Shown here: piece after piece, positions 1-9,553 of the stretch | How the letters are laid out: every line of letters begins with the position of its first letter | How positions within the stretch are numbered: the first letter of the stretch is position 1 | Assembly (NCBI GenBank): GCA_002685075.1 | Contig: NYWO01000065.1 | Coordinates: 1 to 33,519 of the forward strand | Origin: Arcobacter sp. | GTDB lineage: Bacteria > Campylobacterota > Campylobacteria > Campylobacterales > Arcobacteraceae | Direction: 5' to 3' | DNA: 33,519 bases | Position numbers and translations under genes: made by a program | Notes under the pieces: model-generated | Told to the model about the DNA's origin: nothing | What the model saw: only the letters and a program-made list of their open reading frames with translations | Databases searched by the model: none

Positions 1-1
1 A

Positions 2-238
2 AGTGCACCAGATATAGCAGGACAAGGGATAGCAAACCCAATAGCAACAATAGAGAGTGCAGCAATGATGCTAAGATATTCACTAGGAGAAGATAAAGCA
101 GCAGATATGATAGAAAAAGCAATTAGAAATGTATTAAAAGATGGATATAGAACAAAAGACTTAAGTGCATATGATGCAAAAGAAGTTTTATCTACTACTG
201 AAATGGGTGATGTTATAGCTGCTTACAGTATTAAATAG
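2..238 (+). CDS. leuB: 3-isopropylmalate dehydrogenase, C-terminal part (partial at window start)
   Basis: Frame 2 reads [54 protein letters not shown]...[14 protein letters not shown], a characteristic LeuB C-terminus. Confidence 0.93.
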   Translation, partial: SAPDIAGQGIANPIATIESAAMMLRYSLGEDKAADMIEKAIRNVLKDGYRTKDLSAYDAKEVLSTTEMGDVIAAYSIK

Positions 239-270
239 TTTTTGATTAAGCTTTAAAATAGTAAAAACAT

Positions 271-316
271 TGGCGACCCCGAGAAGATTTGAACTTCTGT
301 CATTAGGAGGAAATCC
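271..316 (-). repeat. Partial tRNA-Glu 3' half, putative attL of the genomic island
   Basis: TGGCGACCCCGAGAAGATTTGAACTTCTGTCATTAGGAGGAAATCC matches 28933..28978 at 39/46 positions. It covers CCA, acceptor 3' strand, T-arm and anticodon loop; no 5' half is present. Confidence 0.8.
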
Positions 317-422
317 AACTCACATATCATTCCTTAAGGTTTGTATTAATTCCAAATAGCTTTAATACAGGCTTTTATCTTTACTTTCAATTCCTATCAT
401 GTTATAATCAATTCAAATAAAA

Positions 423-1469
423 GTGTTACCTAGAGTGTTACCTTTTAAAAGAAGTTATATTATGGCAATAAATAGAGATGAGTTTATTAATATTATTGAT
501 ACAGGATTAAAAGCTAATAAAACTTTTTTTAGATTTTTGACTACTCAGATAAAACATGGGATAAAAGAACAAGAATTAATAAAGCAAAATCTGACTCATT
601 CAATTATAAAGAAGATATAAAAAATAATGACAAAAAAATTGATGATAATATAAGTTTAGATAAATTTGCAACTAATTATTTCGAAACAATAGAAGATAGT
701 AACTCATATAGTAAAAACAAGTGGAGAAATACGATAAAAAATTTTTATACTACTTATATAAAAAATGAACTAGGTAATAAAGAAATTAAAATTAAGTCCT
801 AGAACACAAAAAATGACACTAGAAATATTAAATCCAATATTTAAAAGTGCAATAGCAAATAGAATTATATTATTTAACCCATGCACAGGAATTACGGTTA
901 CTAGACCAAAAACTAAAAAGAAAGTAGAAAGCGCATCAATTTTATTAAAAGAGATTCATAATGCAATTACAACTACATTTAAAGATAATCCATATTTTCA
1001 AGCTCTATATTTATTTGCTCTTCAAGGAAGAAGAAAATCTGAAATATTGACTTTGAAATGGGAGAATATTGATTTTAAAAATGGTTTATACACATTACCA
1101 AATACTAAAAATGGAGAAGAACAAACTTTTGTTTTACCTGATTCTATTGCCTTATTACTATTGACTATCCCATCAAATAGAAAGTATTATATATTTCAAT
1201 CTCCTATTAATCATAAAGAACATATTCAAAATATTAAAGCTCAGACAGATAAGTTAAAAAAATACTTAAATAATCCTAGTTTTGGAATTCACTATTTAAG
1301 AAATGTAGTAATTTCTGCAATGGCAGAGCAAGGACTTAATGCGACATACTTATCTGGGGCTTTGGGCCATTCAGATTTAAATACAATTAAAAAATATTTA
1401 TCAATGCCCTATAAAAGAGGTTCTTTAGAAGCAAATAAAACTATTGAGATGATTACTAATAGTAATTAA
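423..1469 (+). pseudogene. Tyrosine recombinase/integrase, decayed
   Basis: N-terminal fragment MAINRDEFINIIDTGLKANKTFFRF continues out of frame as FDYSDKTWDKRTRINKAKSDSFNYKEDIKNN...KFATNYFETIEDSNSYSKNKWRNTIKNFYT, then shifts again before MTLEILNPIFKSAIANRIILFNP. The C-terminal domain keeps catalytic motifs (LQGRRKSEILTLKWENIDF; HYLRN; LGHSDLNTIKKYL). Confidence 0.87.
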
Positions 1470-1651
1470 TCTTTTTTAAATCTTAATTCTAGTGTTTATA
1501 TAATTTTAGATTCAAAGGTTATTAGAATAGATTTAACTTTTATGGAAACCTAATTAATTAGGATTAGTAATAATTTGATTTTGCAACTTAAATGGGACCA
1601 CAAAAATAATATTTTTTCTTCATTTTCTAATAGTGAGCACGAAGATATTAT

Positions 1652-3493
1652 CTATTTACTCAAATATCCAAGCTTTAATAAAATATTAGTAACTTCTTTA
1701 AATACAGGAACAGCAGATTTAGAAGCATAGTACTGATATCTTTTTTTACCTTTTGAATTTGGATTAAAAACTGTAACTCCAATTGTATAAGAATTCTGGG
1801 CATCATTTACAAATCCAAAAAATGAACTAATATACTCTTTTTGATATTTTCCTTTTCTTGCTATTTGAGCTGTTCCTGTTTTTCCACCAATTTCTAAACC
1901 TTCAATTCTTGCACTTCTTCCTGTTCCTTTATCAACTGTTTTTATTAGAAGTCTCTTTATCTCTTTTGCTGTATCTTTTGAAATAACTCTTTTTATATCA
2001 TTTTTATTGCTTAAATATTTAGTTGTATCATTTTGAATGTGAGAAACTAATTTTGGAGTAGTTACATAGCCTTCATTATTAAAAACTGTATATGCTTTTA
2101 GTACTTGCATAAATGTTGATGTCATTCCTTGTCCATAAGATACTGTTGCTTTAAATACATTATCACTGTTATTACGTTCACCAGCAGAGAATTGTTTTAA
2201 AGATGGAAGTATTCCTACTCTTTCATAAGGTAGCTCAATTCCTGTTTTTTTAGTAAATCCAAAATTATGCATTCCATCTAACATCTCTTTTCCACTTAAT
2301 CTTTGTGCCAATAGTAATGTTCCTATATTTGAAGAGAATATTACAATATCATCTAGTGTTAGATAATGTTTTTTAAATCTATGATCATCATGAATATAGT
2401 GTCTTCCTATTTTATATCTTCCTTTTGGATATAGACCTTTACTGTTGGAATTACCTTTTAAGTTATGCGCTGAAAAAAGTTCATTTTTTCTTATTCTTTT
2501 TTTATCTAAAACTAAAGCTATTGATATAGGTTTTATAATTGATCCTGGTTCAAATGGATACTCAACTGCTTTTACATTAAGAGATGGAATATCTTCTTGA
2601 AATATTCGTTCAGGATTAAATCTATTTGAGGATGCTAAAGATAATACTTTCCCTGTTTTACTTTCCATTATAGAAACTATAATCTCATCTGCTTTTAATT
2701 CCTTCTTATAAATATCTAAAACCATTTCAATATTTTTTTGAAGTCTTAGTGGAATATTTAAATAAATATTTGAACCATCTACTCTTTGTTTTAATATAGA
2801 GTTTTTATCAAAGCTAATATAAGAGTTTACATCTCTTTTCCCTTTTAGCATGCCATCTTCACTATTATTTAAAAGATTATCAAATTTCTTTTCTAAACCC
2901 TTTATTCCTTTTACTTTTGTAGTTCCTTTTTGGGATTCATATTTTCTGATATAACCTATAGTTGGAGTCAATACATCTTCATAAGAGTAAATTCTTTTTT
3001 CACCACTTTCAAGTACATCTAAGGCAGTTAATTTTTTACTTCCATTGATTTTTCTTGAAATAAAAACATCTAATTGTCTAAGTTTATAACTAAGTGCTTT
3101 TAGATTCTTTGCAGTTTTTGAATCTATATTGTAAGATAGTACTACAGTAGATGGTTTTAGTAATGATTTATCTATTTTTTTTAATATTTTTTCACTTGGG
3201 ATATTACTGTATATTGAAAATAGTTTTATAAACAACTCTTTTTTATTTATATCTAAATATCTTGTATCTATTGATGCTTTATATAGTTTTCTTGAAGTTG
3301 TAATTTTAAAGTTATCAGAGCTGTAAATATCTCCTCTAACTGCTAGTTCATTTTTTGTGATATTTAATGATGGAAGTTTTCTTATATTTTTTATTGTTGT
3401 AAAAACGGAATATATTAAGACAAGTAAACAAATTATTAGTGTTAAGGCTAAATAAAAGAATTTTTTTACTCTAGGATCTCTTTCTTGTGTCAT
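1652..3493 (-). CDS. Class B penicillin-binding protein (FtsI/PBP2-like transpeptidase)
   Basis: N-terminal TM segment; SxxK motif in PGSIIKPISIAL; SxN motif in IVIFSSNIGTLLLAQ; KTG motif in GGKTGTAQIA. Confidence 0.9.
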   Translation of the reverse strand: MTQERDPRVKKFFYLALTLIICLLVLIYSVFTTIKNIRKLPSLNITKNELAVRGDIYSSDNFKITTSRKLYKASIDTRYLDINKKELFIKLFSIYSNIPSEKILKKIDKSLLKPSTVVLSYNIDSKTAKNLKALSYKLRQLDVFISRKINGSKKLTALDVLESGEKRIYSYEDVLTPTIGYIRKYESQKGTTKVKGIKGLEKKFDNLLNNSEDGMLKGKRDVNSYISFDKNSILKQRVDGSNIYLNIPLRLQKNIEMVLDIYKKELKADEIIVSIMESKTGKVLSLASSNRFNPERIFQEDIPSLNVKAVEYPFEPGSIIKPISIALVLDKKRIRKNELFSAHNLKGNSNSKGLYPKGRYKIGRHYIHDDHRFKKHYLTLDDIVIFSSNIGTLLLAQRLSGKEMLDGMHNFGFTKKTGIELPYERVGILPSLKQFSAGERNNSDNVFKATVSYGQGMTSTFMQVLKAYTVFNNEGYVTTPKLVSHIQNDTTKYLSNKNDIKRVISKDTAKEIKRLLIKTVDKGTGRSARIEGLEIGGKTGTAQIARKGKYQKEYISSFFGFVNDAQNSYTIGVTVFNPNSKGKKRYQYYASKSAVPVFKEVTNILLKLGYLSK

Positions 3494-3548
3494 TTTTTCC
3501 CTGTATTATGTAGTTAGATTGAATTATTTTAAATTATAGTGTTAGTGA

Positions 3549-3565
3549 TGGACAGGTTATGTCTA
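3549..3565 (-). promoter_or_regulatory. WYL-regulon promoter module upstream of the PBP gene
   Basis: Minus strand TAGACATAACCTGTCCA; -10 TATAAT at 3533..3538, 21 nt after TAGACA. Confidence 0.75.
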
Positions 3566-3607
3566 CAAGAAAGATTTTTTTATATTTAGTTTACATTAGT
3601 AATTATA

Positions 3608-4612
3608 TTATTCTTCCTTAATATTAGATTCTAATTTTTTAATCATATTCATTAAAAGATCACTTATATCTTTAGTGCTAGAGATTAAAACAAGTTTCTC
3701 TAAAGCATCAAGTTTAAAATGATCAACCTCTATAATACTCAAATATTCAAGTGCTTTTTTAATGCCTTCTTTTTTTGCAATACTATAAACTATATTAACA
3801 GATAAATCTAGAGTTTCAGCAGGAAGACTCCCTACTATAGGGTATGTCTCATTGATATTATCTAAAATATCTAATGATTTAAAAGGGAAATATTCAACTA
3901 TTGATATAGCTACTTCTAATATATCTTCGACATATGTATTATGATTTTCTGTAATCTCGTAATCTAGTTCAATAAAGTTTATTAAATCATTGATTTCTTT
4001 TTCATTGTTATCAATTGCATAAATAAATGCTTCGTATCCAAATTTATGTTTTTTATCTAAAAACTTTTTCATATATTTGGAGAACTCTTCATCTGTAGAA
4101 GCAATATGTTTAGATATAGAATACAAATCATCTTTTGATATACCAAAGTCTTTTGATGTAACATATAAATCATTCTTTTCTAAATAGTTTAGTATTTGCT
4201 CATCTTTTACTGTGTCTTTATATTGTATTCTTCGTTCAAGTGTATTGATCATAATATCTTTACAGCCATTATATATAAGTACTTTTAAATTCTTACTACT
4301 TATTTTATAATCACAATCAATACTTATATCAAGCTTTTTTAGATTTGGAAGATTAAATATCTCATTAGGTATATTCTTTACATTTCTTGCAATTATAGAA
4401 AGTTCATTTAAATTAGTTAAATCACCTATCTCTTTAGGTATATCTTTTTTATAAGTGTCTCCAAGAGGTAAAATGAGCTTTTTAATATTTAGGTAGTTTT
4501 CCTCATTAATAGGTAATCCTACCGAACCATCAAAATCTTTATAATAGCTATTTTTAAGGGATTCTAAATTCTTTATAGGATTTTCATCTCTCCATAGTTT
4601 TAATTTATTCAA
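3608..4612 (-). CDS. Leucine-rich repeat protein (334 aa)
   Basis: LRR-like segments IPKEIGDLTNLNELSI, IPNEIFNLPNLKKLDIS; N-terminus overlaps the end of the protease ORF by 8 nt. Confidence 0.75.
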   Translation of the reverse strand: MNKLKLWRDENPIKNLESLKNSYYKDFDGSVGLPINEENYLNIKKLILPLGDTYKKDIPKEIGDLTNLNELSIIARNVKNIPNEIFNLPNLKKLDISIDCDYKISSKNLKVLIYNGCKDIMINTLERRIQYKDTVKDEQILNYLEKNDLYVTSKDFGISKDDLYSISKHIASTDEEFSKYMKKFLDKKHKFGYEAFIYAIDNNEKEINDLINFIELDYEITENHNTYVEDILEVAISIVEYFPFKSLDILDNINETYPIVGSLPAETLDLSVNIVYSIAKKEGIKKALEYLSIIEVDHFKLDALEKLVLISSTKDISDLLMNMIKKLESNIKEE

Positions 4613-6011
4613 CTCTTCTATCGCTTTGAAGTCTATATATCGATTTTAACTCTTTAAAGCTTTCTCTGGCTTCTTTTACATCTAATACAATCTTTTGCTT
4701 TTCTAGTGTTTTTATTACTACGAATTCTGTATCCAAATTATCTATAAGAGTTACGAAGTGTTTGAAGTTTTTAACCTTGATATCATTTACTGTTTCAACT
4801 ACATATGCAGCTGAGCTATATCCTCTATTTATTTTATGAGGGAATATATCTTGCATCCAAATAACTGCTTCATTAAAATCTTCTGTTTGATCTTTATTAT
4901 AAAAAAGCATTTCAATTGAAGTTGTTTTTTTAGATATAGCAAACACATAGTTCTTTGTAAGTGGTGTAAAAGCTAAACCACCAAAGATAAGATATCTAGG
5001 TTCCTTGTTAAACTCTCTTTTTATCAATGGATTGATTCTTTTAATAGTTTGTTTAAAAGATATAATTTTTTTATCTCTCAATACTTTTATATCAAGTGTA
5101 TCACCTATTTGTTTTTGATGAATAATTAGATTACTATATACTCTTCCAAATTGAGATTTGATTGTTCCATCATTTGCAATTGTATTACCATCTATTTCAA
5201 TTATAATATCGTCTTCTTTATAGTTCTCTGCTCCATAAGCAACTTTTGTGACTAAAACTCCATCACCATTTTTTAGACCAAAGTATTTTTTTACACTATC
5301 ATTTCTAATATAGTTTATTGAAGTACCATCATCTCCAAAACCATTTACAACACCATCTTTTATATCTTCTAAAAAAGTGTTTACAATAATAGAAGGAACT
5401 ATATATGAGATATTACTAGCTTTTGTTAAACTCATCATAGCAACACCAATAATCTCTCCATCTTTATTAATTGCAGGACCACCACTATTTCCACTATTAA
5501 TTGCAGCATCCACTTGTACAGCTAATAGATATTCACCACTCCACGCATAGTTTGTATATTCTATTCTTGAAACAACACCTGTAGTAGTTGAAATAGTTTG
5601 ACCACCTACTGGATAACCTAATACTGTAACTTCATCTCTTGGTTTTACATTTGAGTTAAGCTTTAACTCTTTTATACCTTTAAAGAATGTTTTATCTTCA
5701 ACTTCAACAATAGCAAGATCTGCTTGATGAGATATATACTTAACATTGGCAATATACTTTTTAGGATCATTCTCTTTTTGCACTTCTAAAAATCTAGCAC
5801 CACTTACAACATGAGCTGATGTAAGAATCATATTATCTTTTATAATAGAACCTGAACCCTTGTATCTTAATATCTTACTTGTTTGCCAAGGGTATTTATA
5901 GTTTGGGCTAGAGATTGATGCAAATATCTTTACAATAGCTTCATTTGGTAAGCTTGAAGCGTATGTTATTGTGTTTAGTAATAATAGTAATACTAAGATT
6001 AGTTTCTTCAT
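4605..6011 (-). CDS. HtrA/Deg-like trypsin-family serine protease with PDZ-like domain, exported
   Basis: Signal peptide MKKLILVLLLLLNTITYASS; triad contexts LTSAHVV, QADLAIVE, NSGNSGGPAIN; PDZ-like GVLVTKVAYGAENYKEDDIIIEIDGNTI. Confidence 0.9.
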   Translation of the reverse strand: MKKLILVLLLLLNTITYASSLPNEAIVKIFASISSPNYKYPWQTSKILRYKGSGSIIKDNMILTSAHVVSGARFLEVQKENDPKKYIANVKYISHQADLAIVEVEDKTFFKGIKELKLNSNVKPRDEVTVLGYPVGGQTISTTTGVVSRIEYTNYAWSGEYLLAVQVDAAINSGNSGGPAINKDGEIIGVAMMSLTKASNISYIVPSIIVNTFLEDIKDGVVNGFGDDGTSINYIRNDSVKKYFGLKNGDGVLVTKVAYGAENYKEDDIIIEIDGNTIANDGTIKSQFGRVYSNLIIHQKQIGDTLDIKVLRDKKIISFKQTIKRINPLIKREFNKEPRYLIFGGLAFTPLTKNYVFAISKKTTSIEMLFYNKDQTEDFNEAVIWMQDIFPHKINRGYSSAAYVVETVNDIKVKNFKHFVTLIDNLDTEFVVIKTLEKQKIVLDVKEARESFKELKSIYRLQSDRRVE

Positions 6012-6058
6012 TTTATGTATTTCCTTTTAAAATTTAATGTCTTATTACAATAAATATA

Positions 6059-7639
6059 TCATTCATTTGACAACTTAACACATCCATTTTCTCTTCTATC
6101 TTCTTCATCAACCCAATAAGCAGTTTCTTCAAAAGTAAAGGGTAAATTTTTAAGTATATTAGAACTGTCATCAAATAATTTAGAATGTGTAATGTTTAAA
6201 GTGTCCATATTCAATTTTTTAATGTCATCTATATTTGAATTAAAAAGATTATCATCAAAAGTTAATTGTTTTAAATTTGGTAATTTAAAAATATCCTTAT
6301 CCAAATTTTCAATAAGATTGTTTTCAAACTCTAGTTCTTCTAACTCTTTTAATTTTTGTAAATCTTTTGGAAAACTCTTTACATAGTTATTTGAAAAAGC
6401 AAGTCTTTTTAATTTATTTAAATTAACAATATCTTTTGGAATACTTTTTAATCTATTCCCATGTATACAAAAAGAGCTTAAGTTTTTTAATTTTGTTAAT
6501 TCATTTGGTATTTTATCTATATTATTACAACATAAACATAAACTATTTAATATTTTTAAATTCGATATATTAGATGGTATAGTTTTAATTTTGTTAGCTT
6601 TTAAAGATAAAAATATCAAATTCTTTTTATTTAAAATTACTTCAGGAATTTCAGGAATTTCATTTGATTCTAATATAATCATACATAAAGACCTAAGATT
6701 TTCAAACTCTTTTGGTACTTCTTTTATATTATTAAAAGCAGCATCTAAAACTACTAATTTTTCTAATAAAATAAGCTCTTTGGGTAACTCTTTTATACCT
6801 TTATTTGATATATTTAGTTCTACTAAATTAGTTAATTTTTCTAAATCTCTTGGAAAAGTTTCTTCATCTAAGTTATATTTATCAGCCCATTGAAATAAAC
6901 TTGATATGGAATCTTCTTTTAGTTCCTGTCTTTTAGTTATTTTTAAAACATCTTTTTGAATACAAAATTTCATTAAGCCATTTGACTCTTTATTAGGAGG
7001 ATAAAAACTGTATTTCATATCAGGATCTTGCATATTTCCTTCAGTTAAAAACTTAATAGTATTATCTGCTGTATCATATAATTCATCAGGAATATGCTCT
7101 ATATTTGTTGTTTCTACTTTTATTAGTCTGTCTTCAACAAAAGTTGCTTTTGTAAAACTATTTAAATCTTCAAATTCAAAGTGAATAACATTATCGCCGT
7201 CTGTATAATTTTTTTCTGCTTGAACCTTTTCTATAGAATAAAAAAGTAGTAAATTTAAATCATTTGCTATATCTGTACTTGGTGCTTTTGAAAGAATATT
7301 TAATATAGAAGTCTTTTTAACAACCTTATCATCACTTAGTAATTTAGCTACAGTTTTAATAAAGAAATTAATAAATTTAACATCAAACTTTTTATTTGAT
7401 TCTTTAATAATAAATTTTTCTAAACTATAAAGAGCATTGTATATATATTCATGAACTGTAAAAGTAAAATCACCTTCTTTAAGATTATCTTTTACATATT
7501 TATATTTTTCAAAAGAAAGAAGCATGTAGTTTAAAACAGCTTGTTCTGTATCTCTTAGTTTCTTTATATCTACAGTTGATGTTGCTTTAATTTTACTAAT
7601 TGAAATTTCTATACTTTTATTTTCTTTACTTTCTTTCAT
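6059..7639 (-). CDS. Leucine-rich repeat protein (526 aa) with ~250 aa non-LRR N-terminal region
   Basis: Repeated LxxLxxLxxLxLxxNxIxxIPxx units through the C-terminal half. Confidence 0.85.
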   Translation of the reverse strand: MKESKENKSIEISISKIKATSTVDIKKLRDTEQAVLNYMLLSFEKYKYVKDNLKEGDFTFTVHEYIYNALYSLEKFIIKESNKKFDVKFINFFIKTVAKLLSDDKVVKKTSILNILSKAPSTDIANDLNLLLFYSIEKVQAEKNYTDGDNVIHFEFEDLNSFTKATFVEDRLIKVETTNIEHIPDELYDTADNTIKFLTEGNMQDPDMKYSFYPPNKESNGLMKFCIQKDVLKITKRQELKEDSISSLFQWADKYNLDEETFPRDLEKLTNLVELNISNKGIKELPKELILLEKLVVLDAAFNNIKEVPKEFENLRSLCMIILESNEIPEIPEVILNKKNLIFLSLKANKIKTIPSNISNLKILNSLCLCCNNIDKIPNELTKLKNLSSFCIHGNRLKSIPKDIVNLNKLKRLAFSNNYVKSFPKDLQKLKELEELEFENNLIENLDKDIFKLPNLKQLTFDDNLFNSNIDDIKKLNMDTLNITHSKLFDDSSNILKNLPFTFEETAYWVDEEDRRENGCVKLSNE

Positions 7640-7702
7640 TTTACTTCCTATATTTAATTTGTGTTATTTTTTATACTGATGATTAATAGTATTTACTTAT
7701 CT

Positions 7703-8134
7703 TTAAAAAGGTATATCATCTTCATCAATATCTACTTCAGGTATTTTCTCTGAAGCTTTTGCTTGATATGGTTCTGGTTTATGTTCAACTGCAGATGGTC
7801 TATTTTCATCTTTTGAGCCTAACATTTTCATAGTTTCAACTCTTAAAGAGTGTCTATTTCTATTTGTTCCATCTTGAGCAATCCATTGGTCAAAGATTAA
7901 TCTTCCTTCTAAAAGTACTTTTGAGCCTTTATGTAAGTACTGGTTAGCAACTTCAGCAGATCTTCCAAAAATTGTAAAATCTAAAAAACAAACCTCTTCT
8001 TTTTGTTCTGCATTTGATGATTTATATTTAAAAGTTGTTGCAATTGCAGATTTGGCTACTGCTGTACCATTTTTAATAAACTTTAATTCTATATCTCTTG
8101 TTAAGTTACCAACAAATATTACTTTGTTATACAT
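7703..8134 (-). CDS. ssb: Single-stranded DNA-binding protein
   Basis: MYNKVIFVGNLTRDIELKFIKNGTAVAKSAIATTFKYK...LLEGRLIFDQW; acidic C-terminal tip DIDEDDIPF. Confidence 0.93.
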   Translation of the reverse strand: MYNKVIFVGNLTRDIELKFIKNGTAVAKSAIATTFKYKSSNAEQKEEVCFLDFTIFGRSAEVANQYLHKGSKVLLEGRLIFDQWIAQDGTNRNRHSLRVETMKMLGSKDENRPSAVEHKPEPYQAKASEKIPEVDIDEDDIPF

Positions 8135-8177
8135 AGTTTTCCTTTTTGATTTTATAAAAAGAGTATAGAAAAAAATA

Positions 8178-8194
8178 AAGACATATTTTGTCTA
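8178..8194 (-). promoter_or_regulatory. WYL-regulon promoter module upstream of ssb operon
   Basis: Minus strand TAGACAAAATATGTCTT; -10 TATACT at 8162..8167 with 21-nt spacing. Overlaps the stop codon of the upstream LRR ORF. Confidence 0.85.
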
Positions 8195-8767
8195 GTCGTT
8201 ATATAAATCTTCAATATCTATATAACACTTCATTAAAAGCTTTTGTCCAACATCATTGTTTAAGATACTTCGCTGTGATAAAAGAACTAAATCTAGTTTA
8301 GGAAGCTTTAGTATCTCTTTTGGTAATTCTTTTAAATCTTCATTCCAAACAATTTTTAATACTTCAAGGTTTGTTAGTTTTTCAATATTTCTTGATAAAG
8401 AAGTAAGATTATTACCTCCACTTATTACATCACCTAGAATTAAAACTTTTAGATTTTTTAGATTATATATTTCTTCAGGTAATTCTTTTAGAGAATTTCC
8501 TGCTAAGTTCAATTCTTCTAAATTTTCAAGACAGCCTATTTCTTGAGGTATTTTATTTAAATTTAAAAAGCTTAAATCTAACACTTTTAAAAAATCTAAT
8601 TGTCTAGTATTCAATGATTTATAATCTCTTTCCGTCCATCTTTTGTAAATAAATGTACTATTGCTTTCCTCTGCAACATATTTAATTTCATCTTCTAAAA
8701 TATTAAAAAATGAAGTTAACATTAGATGTTTTATACTTTTGTGTTGATACTCACCTTCTTTTTCCAT
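8192..8767 (-). CDS. Leucine-rich repeat protein (191 aa)
   Basis: LNKIPQEIGCLENLEELNLAGNSLKELPEEIYNLKNLKVLILG. Confidence 0.8.
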   Translation of the reverse strand: MEKEGEYQHKSIKHLMLTSFFNILEDEIKYVAEESNSTFIYKRWTERDYKSLNTRQLDFLKVLDLSFLNLNKIPQEIGCLENLEELNLAGNSLKELPEEIYNLKNLKVLILGDVISGGNNLTSLSRNIEKLTNLEVLKIVWNEDLKELPKEILKLPKLDLVLLSQRSILNNDVGQKLLMKCYIDIEDLYND

Positions 8768-8771
8768 CTTT

Positions 8772-9231
8772 TTAAATTCCTTTTAAAAACTTCTTCATTT
8801 GTTTTTCGTCTTTTGCAATAGCAAAGTGCCCTGCACTATGTACAAAAACCATTTCATTGTTTTGTTTAAAAGGTTTTGCATTTAATTAAAGATGAAAATT
8901 CAAATGGTTTTGCTTTTTGAACACCTGTATCATTTTTATCTATTAAATCAATTAGTTTAGATATTTTTGGATACTTATCATTTAAATCTAAATAATCCCA
9001 AATAAGACCTGCAGAACTTTTCCCACCTTTATACTGATGGTGATCAAAGTATTTAACACCATCAAACTTCTTTCCTATATCAATAACTAAATCACAGTTT
9101 GAGAAGTCTGTTGTATTATGATCAACTCTATTTACAATAATATTTTCATTTGTAAATACTTTTAGAAGTGCTACTGCTGCTACTTCATCTGCATGGAAAG
9201 TCTTATTATGTGTAATAATTAATTTACTCAT
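8772..9231 (-). pseudogene. MYG1-like (DHH-type) hydrolase remnant with probable internal deletion and frameshift
   Basis: ORF 8866..9231 has HNKTFHADEVAAVALL, VIDIG and DHHQYKGGKSSAGLIWDYL, then ends at ...FEFSSLIKCKTF*. The adjacent frame continues as NAKPFKQNNEMVFVHSAGHFAIAKDEKQMKKFLKGI*. Confidence 0.65.
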
Positions 9232-9236
9232 ATTAC

Positions 9237-9374
9237 TTAAATCTTTTCAATTAATTTATTGATTTTTTTCCTGTTATAAAGCTTTTTACTTGGTTTAACT
9301 CTACTAACAGGATTAAATCCCCATGTTACTCTTTGTTTTTGTTTTGGTATTTTTATTGTTTGTTTATTTTTCAT
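9237..9374 (-). CDS. Small basic protein, 45 aa (not in ORF track)
   Basis: ATG at 9374 to TAA at 9237: MKNKQTIKIPKQKQRVTWGFNPVSRVKPSKKLYNRKKINKLIEKI. It is the first ORF downstream of the promoter module at 9419..9435. Confidence 0.6.
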   Translation of the reverse strand: MKNKQTIKIPKQKQRVTWGFNPVSRVKPSKKLYNRKKINKLIEKI

Positions 9375-9418
9375 ACTTTATCTCTTTATATTTATTTAAA
9401 AGATTTTACAAAAAGACT

Positions 9419-9435
9419 AGGACATATTTTGTCTA
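9419..9435 (-). promoter_or_regulatory. WYL-regulon promoter module upstream of the 45-aa ORF / MYG1 remnant / LRR unit
   Basis: Minus strand TAGACAAAATATGTCCT; -10 TAAAAT at 9403..9408 with 21-nt spacing. Confidence 0.8.
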
Positions 9436-9553
9436 TTAGTATTTTTTATAGTTTGTATCATTTAAAATTGTTATATCTATGATACGATTATAAGCTTTAA
9501 TCGACTCATATTGTGATACTATTATATTTATTATTCGTTTCAAGGGTCAGAAT

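Noticed and set aside
6192-6893. Plus-strand ORFs antisense to the LRR gene (6192..6386, 6591..6893), and similar ones at 8256, 9643, 10312, 12491, 13909, 14248, 14638, 15919, 24968, 26226, 31816, 32281
   Set aside because: They lie wholly or mostly opposite well-supported genes, with low-complexity F/S/L/I-rich composition typical of antisense frames.
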